The notes under the pieces: generated by a model | Databases searched by the model: none | What the model was told of the DNA's origin: nothing | The model's input: the letters and a program-made list of their open reading frames with translations, nothing else | Made by a program: the position numbers and the translations under genes | IMG/VR virus record: IMGVR_UViG_3300027823_000001 | Location: 36,096 to 100,095 of that record | Source: a virus | Length of the DNA: 64,000 nt | Strand: one strand, 5' to 3' | In this document: in pieces, positions 39,602-48,058 of the stretch | How the letters are laid out: each line of letters opens with the position of its first letter | Position numbering within the stretch: the first letter of the stretch is position 1

Positions 39602-40615
39602 ATGAACGACAACGAGCAGACCACCACGATCGATGCCCTCGATGCGAGTCTCGACGACCTGTTGAAGGCGGCGCGGCACATCACGGGCGAGGCTCTCAAC
39701 AAGGGCGATGGCGTGCAGATCGACAACTCGGGAACCTTCGGATCCGACGGCAAGCAGGGAGGCGGGCAGGGCTCGACTTCGGACGCGGGCAAGGTCGAAG
39801 ACCTCATGATCGGCAAGCTCTCGGCGGGCGGCTTCAACGCCGCGCAGATCGGGCAGATCGTTGGCATGATGAAGGACGCGAGCGGCGGCGGATCGTTCTT
39901 CTCGCACACGCGCCCCTCGCCCAGCGGCAAGGGCGACGAGATGTCCGGCAAGGCGCGCAAGCCCAAGATGCCTCCCTTCGCAGCCTCGGCCGACGACGAC
40001 TTCGAGGAAGAGGAAGAGGAAGAGGACGACGATGCGGGCGGGCCTGCGTTCGGCAAGTCCGACTCCTTCCGAGACCAGTTCCGCGCCGATCCCGACATCG
40101 GCGATGTCGTGGACGTGTCGCCGTTCATGGAGACGCTCACCGCCCGCACCACCGATGCCCTCGACTCTCTGGCGAAGTCGCTTCGCAAGAGCAACCGTCA
40201 GCGCGATGGTCAGTTCGCCAAGCTCGCCGAGACCACCGTAGGCCTCGGACGGTTGGTGAAGAGCCAGCAGTCGGTGATCAAGGAGCTGGGCGCGCGTCTC
40301 GGCATCGTCGAGCGTCAGCCCGCGGCGCCGACGCGTGGCGCCACCACCGAAGCGCAGGCGCAGGCGCTCAACAAGTCGATGCCCAACGAGGTCGGTGGTG
40401 CAGGCACCTCGCTCCGCAAGAGCGAGGTCGCGTCCGTGCTGACCTACATGAACTGCGAGAAGAGCATGAAGTCGATCGCCGGCCGCAACATCGCGACCGA
40501 GATCGTCCCCCTCGTCGAGAGCAGCGCGGAAGTGCCTGCCGCCATCCTGGCGGAGGTGCACAGCTTCCTTCGTCGCAACCCCGGTGAGGCGACCGCCGCC
40601 AAGACCTACGCCTGA
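39602..40615 (+). CDS. Probable capsid scaffolding protein
   Basis: ATG with a strong GAAGGAG. The 337-aa protein lies exactly between protease and major capsid genes. It is low in aromatics and has an acidic run (DDDFEEEEEEEDDD, ~135-148), a helical coiled-coil region (SLAKSLRKSNRQRDGQF...RLVKSQQSVIKELGARL) and a helical C-terminus (SFLRRNPGEATAAKTYA) that may contact the capsid protein. These are normal scaffold features. No sequence family is recognised, so the call rests on position and composition. Confidence 0.65.
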   Translation: MNDNEQTTTIDALDASLDDLLKAARHITGEALNKGDGVQIDNSGTFGSDGKQGGGQGSTSDAGKVEDLMIGKLSAGGFNAAQIGQIVGMMKDASGGGSFFSHTRPSPSGKGDEMSGKARKPKMPPFAASADDDFEEEEEEEDDDAGGPAFGKSDSFRDQFRADPDIGDVVDVSPFMETLTARTTDALDSLAKSLRKSNRQRDGQFAKLAETTVGLGRLVKSQQSVIKELGARLGIVERQPAAPTRGATTEAQAQALNKSMPNEVGGAGTSLRKSEVASVLTYMNCEKSMKSIAGRNIATEIVPLVESSAEVPAAILAEVHSFLRRNPGEATAAKTYA

Positions 40616-40668
40616 TCGCCCACGCGTTCTGGTAACTGACTGAAACAGAAGAAGAGGAGATACAGACC

Positions 40669-42075
40669 ATGAACTCTTTCGTAGGCGCGCGGGACTACCG
40701 CGATTTCAACGGCCACGGCATCGCCAACCCGGAGGAGATCGCAAACCTCCGCAAGGCGCTGTTCGCAGGCGCGGATGTGAGCGATCCAGGCGTGAGCGCT
40801 GGGCAAGGATTCCCTCTCCGTACGGAGAGCTTGGAAGCCACGCTCAAGAACCTCACGTTCGAGATGGACGAGATCAAGATGTTCAAGAGCATCCCCAAGG
40901 TGCCTGCGAGCAACACCGTCGAGGAGTTCAACCGACTTCTCGCCTACTCGCGCGGTGGCGCGCGGCAGTTCGACCTCGGCTGGATGAGCGAGGGTGATCT
41001 ACCTGAGGAGGAGGACTCGACCTACCAGCGCGTGACGGTGCTGATCAAGTTCCTCGGCATCGTCGGTCGCGTGACTCACGTCGCGACCGTCATCCGTCCC
41101 GCGCATGGCAACGTGGTCGCCATGGAGACGATGAACAAGACCATGATGCTACTCCAGCAGCTGGAGAACGCGGTCTTCTTCGGCGACAGCAGCATGCTGC
41201 CCGAGCAGTTCGATGGGCTCTACAAGCTCATCGGCGACGGCGCTCCCGACAACGTGATCGACCTTCGTGGTGGCGCGCTGTCCGAGGATCTCCTGAACGA
41301 CATGTTGCTGCGCATCCGCGACAACTTCGGTGTCGCGACCGACGCGTACTTCAATACGGGGCCGTTCGCCGACGTAGCGAAGCAGGTCTACGACCGCCAA
41401 CGCTTCTCCGTGTCGCCGGAGCCCGGCGTGCTCGGCGCGACTGTCAAGGCCTTCCAGGGTCAGCACGGACGCGTGAACTTGCACGACTCCGTGTTCATCA
41501 CCCCTGGCGGCGCCAGCGTCGCGGCAGGCCTCGGCGTTGCGTCGAAGCGGCCTCTCGCGCCGTCCATCAGCTCGGGTCCGACCGCGGGCGCCGACGTGCT
41601 CTCTGAGTTCGCCACTGCGGACGCGGGCACCTACATCTACCAGATCGTCGCAGGCGGACGGTACGGGCGCAGCACGCCCGTCACCTCGTCGGGCGTCGCG
41701 GTGGTCGCGGGTGACGGCGTGTCCATCACCGTCGCGGACGGCGGGCAGGGGACCTCGTACTACGAGGTCTACCGCACGCGCCCCGGTCAGCCGGTCTCCG
41801 ATGCGAAGCTCGCGTTCCGCGTGCCTCGCACGGGCGCCACTCAGGTCATCGTCGACCGCAACGGCGACCTGCCCGGCACCTCGAAGGGCTTCGTTCTGAT
41901 GCAGAATCAGCGGAGCTTCGCGTGGTCGCAGCTGCTGCCCATGACCCGCATCCCCCTCGCGGTGATCGACACCTCGATCCGCTGGGCGCAGGTCATCTAC
42001 GGAGCGATCAAAATGTATACGCCCGCAAAGAACGTGGTCGTGAAGAACATCGGTCGCCTGCCTGGCTCGGTCTGA
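40669..42075 (+). CDS. Major capsid protein with inserted Ig-like domain
   Basis: ATG with GAGGAGATAC upstream. The 468-aa protein begins with a helical N-arm (~1-60), then an E-loop and P-domain course typical of HK97-fold capsid proteins (MFKSIPKVPASNTVEEFNRL, RVTHVATVIRPAHGN, NAVFFGDSSML). Residues ~313-404 look like a fibronectin/Ig-like insertion (GTYIYQIVAGGRYGRSTPVT, YYEVYRTRPGQPVSD), after which the A-domain resumes (SFAWSQLLPMTRIPLAVID). Directly after it come two strong hairpins, as expected for the most highly expressed gene. A host or phage co-chaperonin may help it fold (see 11722). Confidence 0.88.
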   Translation: MNSFVGARDYRDFNGHGIANPEEIANLRKALFAGADVSDPGVSAGQGFPLRTESLEATLKNLTFEMDEIKMFKSIPKVPASNTVEEFNRLLAYSRGGARQFDLGWMSEGDLPEEEDSTYQRVTVLIKFLGIVGRVTHVATVIRPAHGNVVAMETMNKTMMLLQQLENAVFFGDSSMLPEQFDGLYKLIGDGAPDNVIDLRGGALSEDLLNDMLLRIRDNFGVATDAYFNTGPFADVAKQVYDRQRFSVSPEPGVLGATVKAFQGQHGRVNLHDSVFITPGGASVAAGLGVASKRPLAPSISSGPTAGADVLSEFATADAGTYIYQIVAGGRYGRSTPVTSSGVAVVAGDGVSITVADGGQGTSYYEVYRTRPGQPVSDAKLAFRVPRTGATQVIVDRNGDLPGTSKGFVLMQNQRSFAWSQLLPMTRIPLAVIDTSIRWAQVIYGAIKMYTPAKNVVVKNIGRLPGSV

Positions 42076-42078
42076 TCT

Positions 42079-42127
42079 CTGCGAGCGTGCGTAGGTAGCT
42101 AACCCCACTACTCGCGCACGCTCGCAG
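42079..42127 (+). terminator. Terminator-like hairpin after the capsid gene
   Basis: CTGCGAGCGTGCG and CGCACGCTCGCAG form a perfect 13-bp stem with a 23-base loop, starting four bases after the capsid stop. Only a weak T tract follows (GGGGTCTTCCCTTC). It probably works as a partial terminator or mRNA stabiliser that raises capsid over downstream expression. Confidence 0.7.
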
Positions 42128-42157
42128 GGGTCTTCCCTTCACCTCGGAGAAGAAGAG

Positions 42158-42484
42158 ATGGTAACGATTGCGAACACGAAGAACAGGCAGCGGGCTCGGC
42201 TTCGGCCTGGTCGGCGCGTCTCGTACCTGCCCACCGCGGGACAGGCGACCACCTACGGTGCAGGGCCCTACGCGGGCACCATCGCGGAGGTCAACGACAC
42301 CGGCACGGTGAATCTCACCGTCATGTTCCCCGCGCCTGCGGCGGGCTACGGCACGCTGGACGCCACGTTCGGCGCACCCGAACTCGCAGCTCTGGTCGAT
42401 GGTTCCTCATCGCGCCGCCTTCAGGGTGTCGTGATCGGCGGACTCGCGGGCCAGTGCGTGCTGATCGGACCCGCGGCGGCCTGA
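42158..42484 (+). CDS. Probable small capsid/decoration protein, 108 aa
   Basis: ATG with GGAGAAGAAGAG. A small beta-rich protein, Gly/Ala/Thr-rich, with a basic start (TKNRQRARLRPGRRVSYL) and strands such as GTVNLTVMFPAP and GVVIGGLAGQCVLIGPAAA. It lies between two hairpins right after the major capsid gene, the usual place for a decoration (minor capsid) protein. Family not recognised. Confidence 0.6.
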   Translation: MVTIANTKNRQRARLRPGRRVSYLPTAGQATTYGAGPYAGTIAEVNDTGTVNLTVMFPAPAAGYGTLDATFGAPELAALVDGSSSRRLQGVVIGGLAGQCVLIGPAAA

Positions 42485-42506
42485 CCGCAGCGGATGACGT
42501 ACGCTG

Positions 42507-42540
42507 ACGGGCGGGCGGATGATCCGCTCGCCCGTTTGTG
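42507..42540 (+). terminator. Rho-independent terminator
   Basis: ACGGGCGgGCGGAT pairs with ATCCGCtCGCCCGT around a one-base apex, followed by TTTGTGT. It closes the capsid unit after the decoration-like gene. Confidence 0.8.
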
Positions 42541-42561
42541 TATCTGGTTCATGAGGAGACG

Positions 42562-43014
42562 ATGATGCGACTGACACACGATCAACTGAGGAACATGGAT
42601 CTCAACCTACGCAGCGGCGCGAAGGTGAGGATCGATGCCGATGGCTGCATCGACGCCGAGAGCGAGATCGATCAGCAGTTCTGTCTCGCGACGGGATGGA
42701 AGGAGACGAGCGCTCCGCGTGCGCCGCGCGCCATGCGCGGCCTCGACACTGCGGCGCCGAACGGTCCACTCTGGCCGGGCGGACCGAGCAAGGAGGACGT
42801 GCTCGACCTGCGGCGCTACGCGACCGAGACCGCGGGCAAGCTCGCCGAGGCAGATCAGGTGATCGCGGATTTGCGCGCCGACAACGAGCTGCTCAGGGAG
42901 AGCATCGACGCGCAGACCACCGAGACGGCCGCCAGCGAGCCCAAGGGCGCCGCGGAAGGCGAAGGTGAGACGGGGAAGCCCTCGCGCAAGCCGAAGGCTC
43001 CCAAGCCCGCCTGA
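42562..43014 (+). CDS. Hypothetical head-region protein, 150 aa
   Basis: Two adjacent ATGs (42562, 42565) follow GAGGAGACG. The protein has a small N-terminal domain (RLTHDQLRNMDLNLRSGAK), a helical coiled-coil (TETAGKLAEADQVIADLRAD) and a Lys/Pro-rich tail (GKPSRKPKAPKPA). It resembles assembly or connector accessory proteins but no family is recognised. Confidence 0.55.
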   Translation: MMRLTHDQLRNMDLNLRSGAKVRIDADGCIDAESEIDQQFCLATGWKETSAPRAPRAMRGLDTAAPNGPLWPGGPSKEDVLDLRRYATETAGKLAEADQVIADLRADNELLRESIDAQTTETAASEPKGAAEGEGETGKPSRKPKAPKPA

Positions 43015-43063
43015 GCCCTGCTGATGACGAACTGGGCGCAGTGCCGCCTGTGGAGAGACAACC

Positions 43064-43462
43064 ATGAGTGCATTCGGTGACGATCAACTGGACTACTTCG
43101 GCGCGGACCTCGGAGTCACGCGCGCGCTGTCAGCTGTGGCAGCGAACATGGTCTCCACGGGCGGCGCCTCCGACGCAGGCGGCGCCCTGCCTCCGGGCAA
43201 GTACCTGATTCAGATCACGCCTCCGGGAGGAACGGATCAGGTGTTCCTTGCCGCCATCCCGTTCGCGAAGGGAGATGTGTCGTGGGCTGCCTTGACGGCA
43301 GCGGCGCCGCGCATGCCTCTCGTGCGTGGCTGGATCGAGCTGCACGTTCGCAAAGCTCACAACGATCGCATCATCGCGCGCTGCACAGGATCGGCGACTG
43401 CGACGGTCTACGTGACGCTCATCTCCCGAGTGCCGCAGAAGCTGCCCCCCGCAACTCCCTGA
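43064..43462 (+). CDS. Probable virion structural protein, 132 aa
   Basis: ATG with GGAGAG. Beta-rich and Ala/Gly-rich (GGALPPGKYLIQITPPGGTD, TGSATATVYVTLISRVPQ), reading like a small jelly-roll decoration or head-fibre protein. It is similar in type to the proteins from 17869 and 25544, which suggests several small beta proteins on the virion. Function inferred from position only. Confidence 0.55.
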   Translation: MSAFGDDQLDYFGADLGVTRALSAVAANMVSTGGASDAGGALPPGKYLIQITPPGGTDQVFLAAIPFAKGDVSWAALTAAAPRMPLVRGWIELHVRKAHNDRIIARCTGSATATVYVTLISRVPQKLPPATP

Positions 43463-43523
43463 TCTACACTCTGGAGACCGCATGATCAGCGCAACCTTTC
43501 CTACTCATGGAGAAGTACGAACG

Positions 43524-44114
43524 ATGGAGAACAGCAGCATCGCAGTATGGGTATCGGGGGCGATAGGGCTGCTGCTCGCGGTCGTCTTGGGCATTCGAGA
43601 GGTCTTCAAGCAGCGCCATGATCGCGCGCTCGAAAAGCAGAAGACCGACGCCGTGCAAGGCACGAAGCAGTTCGACGCAACGAGCGACTTCGCGCAGCGC
43701 ATGCTCGGCCGCATCTCCAAGTTGGAGGAGCGTGAGCTGGAAGACCGACGCGAGCACATGCTCCGCGAGGACACGCTGCGCTCGCGCCTCGATGCAGTCG
43801 AGCGCGAGGCTGAAGGTTGCCAGCGCCAGTACGCCGTGCTCAGCGAACAGCATCGCGCACTGCTCGGCGAAGTTGGCGAGCTGAGCACCGAGAACGACGC
43901 GCTGCGCAACGAGCTTCGCATCCTACGTGGCCACAACCTCGCGCTGAACCAAGAGCTTCAGCTCATCTACAAACAGCTGGGCTTGAAACGTTCGTCACCA
44001 TCGCTGCCCGCTATCGGCTCAACCGTCGTGCATCACGACAAGCGCCCGACACTTCAGATGCCTGCGGTGGTCGAGGAAGTCTCGATCGCGGTCAGCAGGA
44101 AGCGGGGGGAGTGA
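43524..44114 (+). CDS. Membrane-anchored coiled-coil protein, 196 aa
   Basis: ATG at 43524 with GGAGAAG upstream; an earlier in-frame ATG at 43482 also has GGAG and would add 14 residues. After seven residues comes one membrane helix (VWVSGAIGLLLAVVLGI), then a long coiled coil (QRMLGRISKLEERELEDRRE, and further heptads to residue ~150) and a Pro/Ser-rich tail. This layout resembles inner-membrane spanin-like or antiholin-like proteins, but its place among head genes is odd, so it could instead be a virion or assembly factor. Confidence 0.6.
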   Translation: MENSSIAVWVSGAIGLLLAVVLGIREVFKQRHDRALEKQKTDAVQGTKQFDATSDFAQRMLGRISKLEERELEDRREHMLREDTLRSRLDAVEREAEGCQRQYAVLSEQHRALLGEVGELSTENDALRNELRILRGHNLALNQELQLIYKQLGLKRSSPSLPAIGSTVVHHDKRPTLQMPAVVEEVSIAVSRKRGE

Positions 44115-45190
44115 TGCCCGCGATCGACGTAGGCTCCAAGGCACTTGGGCGCGTGATTCGGATCAACGTGACCGACGACGACATCGACTCTGTGATCGAG
44201 ATGGGCTTTGACCGTCTCGTGATCGAGCGCTCGACGAACCTCGGAGTCTCCTACACAGAGATCACGATCCCCGCGGACAGGCCTGTGCTCGCGCTTGGTA
44301 AGATCACCTACTCATGGGTCGACCGCGCAGGCGCTCCGGCATACCTCTACCGGACGAGGTACCTGGACACGCGCAGGCTCGCGAACGGCGAGACGTTCGA
44401 CGAAGCGTCGAGTGACCCGAGCGATCCGATCGAAGGCCTCGGGCTCGCCACGCAGTGTTTGTTGACCGTGGAGCAGCTGAAGAGCCGCTACATGTTCGGC
44501 GTGGACCTCCGCGACGACCAAGGGAACGTGCTCGATGACCGTACGTTCCAGTTCTACATCATGAGTGCAGTCGAGTGGTTCGAGCACCAGCTGGACATCA
44601 AGCTCTTGGAGACGACGTTCATCGAGAAGCAGGACTACTCGGTCAACGACTACCAGGCCTACAACTACCTCCAGCTCGACAACTACCCTGTGATCTCCAT
44701 CGAGGAGTTCAACGTCCAGTACCCATCGGGGCAGACGGTGATCAGCTATCCCGAGGAGTGGCTGCGCCTCGACAGAGAGCATGGCCACCTGCGCGTGTTG
44801 CCGACCGCAGGCACGCTCTCAGAGATGCTGATCGGACAGGGAGGCTCATACCTGCCTGCGATCTACAACGGGCTGCAAAACCTGCCCCACCTGTTCGAGA
44901 TCCGCTACACCGCAGGATTCGAGGACTGCCGTGTACCTGCGAACATCCTCGACTTGATCGGCATGTTCGCAGCGCTCGGTCCATTCAACATCTTCGGTGA
45001 CTTGATCGCAGGCGCGGGCATCGCGAACGTGTCGCTTTCGATCGATGGACTCTCGCAGTCCGTTGGTACTACAAGCAGCGCGACCAACGCAGGCTATGGC
45101 TCGCGCATCATCCAGTACCAGAAGCAGATCAAGGAGCAGATCCCGCTCCTGCGCCACTACTATAAGGGGATTCGGATGGCTGTTGTGTAG
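44114..45190 (+). CDS. Probable head-tail connector protein, 358 aa
   Basis: The ATG at 44114 overlaps the previous stop; the upstream extension of the frame is a shadow. The protein has strand-rich parts (RLVIERSTNLGVSYTEITIP, PAYLYRTRYLDTRRLANG) and a helical C-terminus (GSRIIQYQKQIKEQIPLL). It comes first in the neck cluster, where head-tail adaptor proteins are found; the strand pattern with EEWLRLDREHGHLRVLPTAG resembles phage connector/adaptor proteins of large myoviruses. Family name not certain. Confidence 0.6.
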   Translation: MPAIDVGSKALGRVIRINVTDDDIDSVIEMGFDRLVIERSTNLGVSYTEITIPADRPVLALGKITYSWVDRAGAPAYLYRTRYLDTRRLANGETFDEASSDPSDPIEGLGLATQCLLTVEQLKSRYMFGVDLRDDQGNVLDDRTFQFYIMSAVEWFEHQLDIKLLETTFIEKQDYSVNDYQAYNYLQLDNYPVISIEEFNVQYPSGQTVISYPEEWLRLDREHGHLRVLPTAGTLSEMLIGQGGSYLPAIYNGLQNLPHLFEIRYTAGFEDCRVPANILDLIGMFAALGPFNIFGDLIAGAGIANVSLSIDGLSQSVGTTSSATNAGYGSRIIQYQKQIKEQIPLLRHYYKGIRMAVV

Positions 45191-45217
45191 TCTTCTTGTG
45201 CTACGCTGCTCGTCGTC

Positions 45218-45301
45218 ATGGACATCGCCGAGAAGTACGGCATCTCGATCGCAACCGTCTCGCAGATCATCCGACGCGTGACGTGGAAGCACGTCGCATG
45301 A
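45218..45301 (+). CDS. Minimal helix-turn-helix peptide, 27 aa
   Basis: MDIAEKYGISIATVSQIIRR followed by VTWKHVA. EKYGISIATVSQIIR is a text-book helix-turn-helix (helix, Gly turn, recognition helix), and the ending TWKHV is typical of the HTH tail of phage HNH/homing endonucleases. It overlaps the ATG of the next gene (ATGA). TACGCT ten bases before the ATG could be a -10. It is either a micro-regulator or the remnant of a lost homing endonuclease. Confidence 0.45.
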   Translation: MDIAEKYGISIATVSQIIRRVTWKHVA

Positions 45302-46221
45302 GCACGCCGAAGCCGAAAGGACCGACTCCGATTGTCGTGAAGAGCGACGGCGCTTTCGCGCGCGCGCTCAACCTCCCAGCAACGAGCGTCTCTCCCGATC
45401 CGTACGCGCCCAACGCCGCAGGCGTCTCGCAGCGCCAAGGCGGCGATGTCAACACGCGCAAGACGCGCGCGCAGTTCCGGCAGATCGAGTTTCAGCGCGC
45501 CATTCTCCAGCACGGCTACTACCTGATCTGGACCAAGGCGATGATCTGCCCGTGTATCAACCCCGTTACAGGGCAGGCCGCGATCAACTGCCTCGACTGC
45601 GACAGCTCAGGTTTCTACTACAGCGATCCGATCGAGACTCGTGGCATCATGTCCAACATGGAGCGCAACGCGAAGCAGTTCGAGAAGTTCGGCGCGTGGG
45701 TCGAAGGCACCTCGAACCTCACGGTAGAGCCGCAGTACCGCATGGGTCACCGTGACCGCGTGGAGATGCGCGACTCGGTGATGGTGCACTCAGAACTCAT
45801 GTCGAAGGGAGAGCGCCGCGGGCTCCGGGCCAAGCTGCCTGACAACTGCGACTCGCTGCGGTACCGCATCGCGCGCATGACGGCGCTGCTCTGGAAGCCT
45901 GAGGGTGGCAGCGCGACGAAGCTGACAGAGGGCTTCCACTACACGGTCAACGCTGACGGCTGGATCGAGTGGACGGCGACGGGAAACGAACTCGTTGAAG
46001 ACGACGAGACCCTCACCACCATCTACGAGTACCATCCCATCTACCTTGTGGTGTCACATCCCCACGCAACGCGTGAAGGCACGATCGAAACGAAGGTCCG
46101 GCAGCAAGAGGTCTTCGCGCTACCTGTGCAGATGTTGGTGAAGCTCGACTACCTCTCTGATGTGAACACCCCGCTTCCGAGCATGTGCGAAGCGACGATG
46201 CGCAGCCGCGTGGGCAACTGA
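45298..46221 (+). CDS. Probable neck/tail-completion protein with zinc-binding Cys, 307 aa
   Basis: The ATG overlaps the stop of the short HTH frame. The protein contains CPCINPVTGQAAINCLDCD (four Cys, CxC and CxxC), likely a zinc site, followed by GFYYSDPIETRGIM. The remaining part is alpha/beta with a beta-rich C-terminus (PIYLVVSHPHATREGTIETK). It is located in the neck cluster between connector and tail-completion genes. Similar Cys-containing neck proteins occur in large myoviruses, but I cannot name the family. Confidence 0.55.
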   Translation: MSTPKPKGPTPIVVKSDGAFARALNLPATSVSPDPYAPNAAGVSQRQGGDVNTRKTRAQFRQIEFQRAILQHGYYLIWTKAMICPCINPVTGQAAINCLDCDSSGFYYSDPIETRGIMSNMERNAKQFEKFGAWVEGTSNLTVEPQYRMGHRDRVEMRDSVMVHSELMSKGERRGLRAKLPDNCDSLRYRIARMTALLWKPEGGSATKLTEGFHYTVNADGWIEWTATGNELVEDDETLTTIYEYHPIYLVVSHPHATREGTIETKVRQQEVFALPVQMLVKLDYLSDVNTPLPSMCEATMRSRVGN

Positions 46222-47006
46222 TGGGCGTCGTGCGCATCGACTTGACGAAGCTGAAGGAAGCGGTGCTGGCCATCGCTCCGCAGCCAGGCGACACCAATCG
46301 TCTGCTGCATGGCATCGGCGCCGTAGTACAACAGCGCTGGATCTCGATCGCGCAGCAGTCGCTGCGCACGACAGCACGCGACTACGTGGCTGGCATCCAG
46401 CCTGTAGAGGTGAAGAACCGCGTCGCCACCATCGCGCTTGTCGGGACCGTTCCGAACATGGTCGAGCACGGTGTGAGCGCGTTCGATCTTCGCACCACGC
46501 TGCTCGGTACGGGCGCCAAGAATGCCAAGACGGCCAAGGACGGCAGTCGCTACAACACCGTCCCTTTCGGGCACGGGACCCCTGGCAGCAGCGGGCGCAA
46601 CGTCGGTCGGCCGATGCCTCAGTCCATCCACACCATCGCGCGCAAGCTCTCTCCTACGCTCACGCGTCCTGAGGGAGGTGCAACGCGATGGGGAGATCGG
46701 CTGCGCCTCGGAATGCCGATGTCGAGCGCGGCACGCGCCATCCTTCAGACGAAGGAAAAATCCTGGCACTGGGGCTCGACGTACCTCGGAATGGTGCGTC
46801 AGCAGAAGACCTACGCGAAGGCCACGCAGAGCAGCTACACGACGTTCCGCCGCATCTCTTCCAAGGTGTCGAGCGGAGAGAACCACTGGATGCATCCTGG
46901 TATTCGAGCGCGCGAGCTGGCCCCGAGAGTGCAGCGTGAGATAGGCCCCATCGTCAAGTCGCTACTTGGAGCGACGACAGCACCGAGAGGATCGCGAGCC
47001 CGATGA
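46221..47006 (+). CDS. Tail completion/HK97 gp10-like neck protein
   Basis: The ATG overlaps the previous stop. The 261-aa protein has the course of HK97 gp10-like proteins: IGAVVQQRWISIAQQSLRTT, YVAGIQPVEVKN, the strand VATIALVGTVPNMVEHG, and a C-terminal ENHWMHPGIRARELAPRVQR (the typical 'hPG..ar' phrase). Members join head and tail. A Gly/Ser/Arg-rich middle insert (~95-150) is extra. Confidence 0.7.
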   Translation: MGVVRIDLTKLKEAVLAIAPQPGDTNRLLHGIGAVVQQRWISIAQQSLRTTARDYVAGIQPVEVKNRVATIALVGTVPNMVEHGVSAFDLRTTLLGTGAKNAKTAKDGSRYNTVPFGHGTPGSSGRNVGRPMPQSIHTIARKLSPTLTRPEGGATRWGDRLRLGMPMSSAARAILQTKEKSWHWGSTYLGMVRQQKTYAKATQSSYTTFRRISSKVSSGENHWMHPGIRARELAPRVQREIGPIVKSLLGATTAPRGSRAR

Positions 47007-47785
47007 GCGACCTGACGAAGAAGAAGCGAGCGGCGAAGAACCTCGGCGGCGAGATCGGGATCGACATGACGGTCCCCACGTTGGGGGCCGCGCGCGCCAA
47101 CGTCATCAACATCGAGCGCTTGATCGTCGAGCTGCTGCGCACGGAAGTCGAGCGCTTTCGAGCAGACCCCGAGATGCTGCGCATGTTCTTCAGGCACATG
47201 TTCGATCCGCTGATCGGGGAAGTCGAGCGTGAAGAGTTCGTCACCAACTTCGGCCGGATCCCGCCCGAGGTCGTGCTCGGCTATCCGCGCACGAGCACCA
47301 CGATGCCGTGCTTCGCAGTGATCCTTCAGGAGGACTCCGAAGCAGATGGCTTCATCGGAGACTTCGGCGGCGAGACCGAAGACGAGGAGTCGATCGGGAC
47401 CGACGACTACAAGGAGTACAGCGCCGTGCTGTGCAACAACACGTTCGGCATCTACGTCTACGCGAATCATCCTGACGTGTGCCTCTACCTCTACTACTTC
47501 GTCAAGATGGTAGTGTTCGGCGCGAAGCCGCTGTTCGTCTCGAACGGGATGCTCGATGTCTCCATCTCGGGCGGCGAAGTCTCTCCCGACGAGTCGTACA
47601 TGCCCGATAACATGTTCATGCGGACGTTGACCGTGAGCGGACAGTCGATGTTCACTGTCCCATCGTTCGCTCGCACCAACAGGCGCCAGCTCCGGCTCCT
47701 TGGGCTGTACCGAGACGACGTGGTAGTAGATGGGGTGCAGGGCGGCATCACGCCTGAGAGGTTCGACGATGAAGACGAAGCGTGA
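47003..47785 (+). CDS. Probable tail terminator/neck protein, 260 aa
   Basis: The ATG overlaps the previous stop (ATGA). A short basic start is followed by a helical region and RTSTTMPCFAVILQEDSEAD, then beta strands and YLYYFVKMVVFGAKPLFVSN. It stands directly before the sheath genes, where tail terminator proteins usually lie. ARTNRRQLRLLGLYRDDVVV at the C-terminus is a helical/strand end. The function is inferred from position. Confidence 0.6.
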   Translation: MSDLTKKKRAAKNLGGEIGIDMTVPTLGAARANVINIERLIVELLRTEVERFRADPEMLRMFFRHMFDPLIGEVEREEFVTNFGRIPPEVVLGYPRTSTTMPCFAVILQEDSEADGFIGDFGGETEDEESIGTDDYKEYSAVLCNNTFGIYVYANHPDVCLYLYYFVKMVVFGAKPLFVSNGMLDVSISGGEVSPDESYMPDNMFMRTLTVSGQSMFTVPSFARTNRRQLRLLGLYRDDVVVDGVQGGITPERFDDEDEA

Positions 47786-48041
47786 AGACGAGAAGAGCGA
47801 AGCGGAACCGACCCGCGAGCCTACCCGTACCATCATGACTCCCGCAGTCGTGCCACCCAGCGCTCCCGCCGAACCGGCAGAGCCGCAGATCACCGTCGGC
47901 AAGTTCGTGCGCGCGCTACGAGAAAAGGATCTCGCAGGCGCGTATGTGCATGTCGAAAAGCTCCGCAAGCCCATCCGCAAGATGGGCGCTTCGGAGTGGA
48001 AAAAGGACTACGACGCGTGGCTGCTTGAGCCACGCGGTTGA
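47769..48041 (+). CDS. Hypothetical small protein, 90 aa
   Basis: The ATG at 47769 lies 16 bases inside the previous gene, preceded by AGAGG. The first half is charged and Pro-rich (MKTKREDEKSEAEPTREPTR); the second half is a small helical domain (VGKFVRALREKDLAGAYVHV, GASEWKKDYDAWLLEPRG). It could be a tail chaperone or adaptor. Unknown. Confidence 0.5.
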   Translation: MKTKREDEKSEAEPTREPTRTIMTPAVVPPSAPAEPAEPQITVGKFVRALREKDLAGAYVHVEKLRKPIRKMGASEWKKDYDAWLLEPRG

Positions 48042-48058
48042 TGGAGGACTGACGCACC

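Noticed and set aside
45183-45210. TTGTGT...TACGCT as a full -35/-10 promoter before 45218
   Set aside because: The spacing (13 bases) is too short for a normal sigma-70 promoter; only the hexamer near the start is mentioned.
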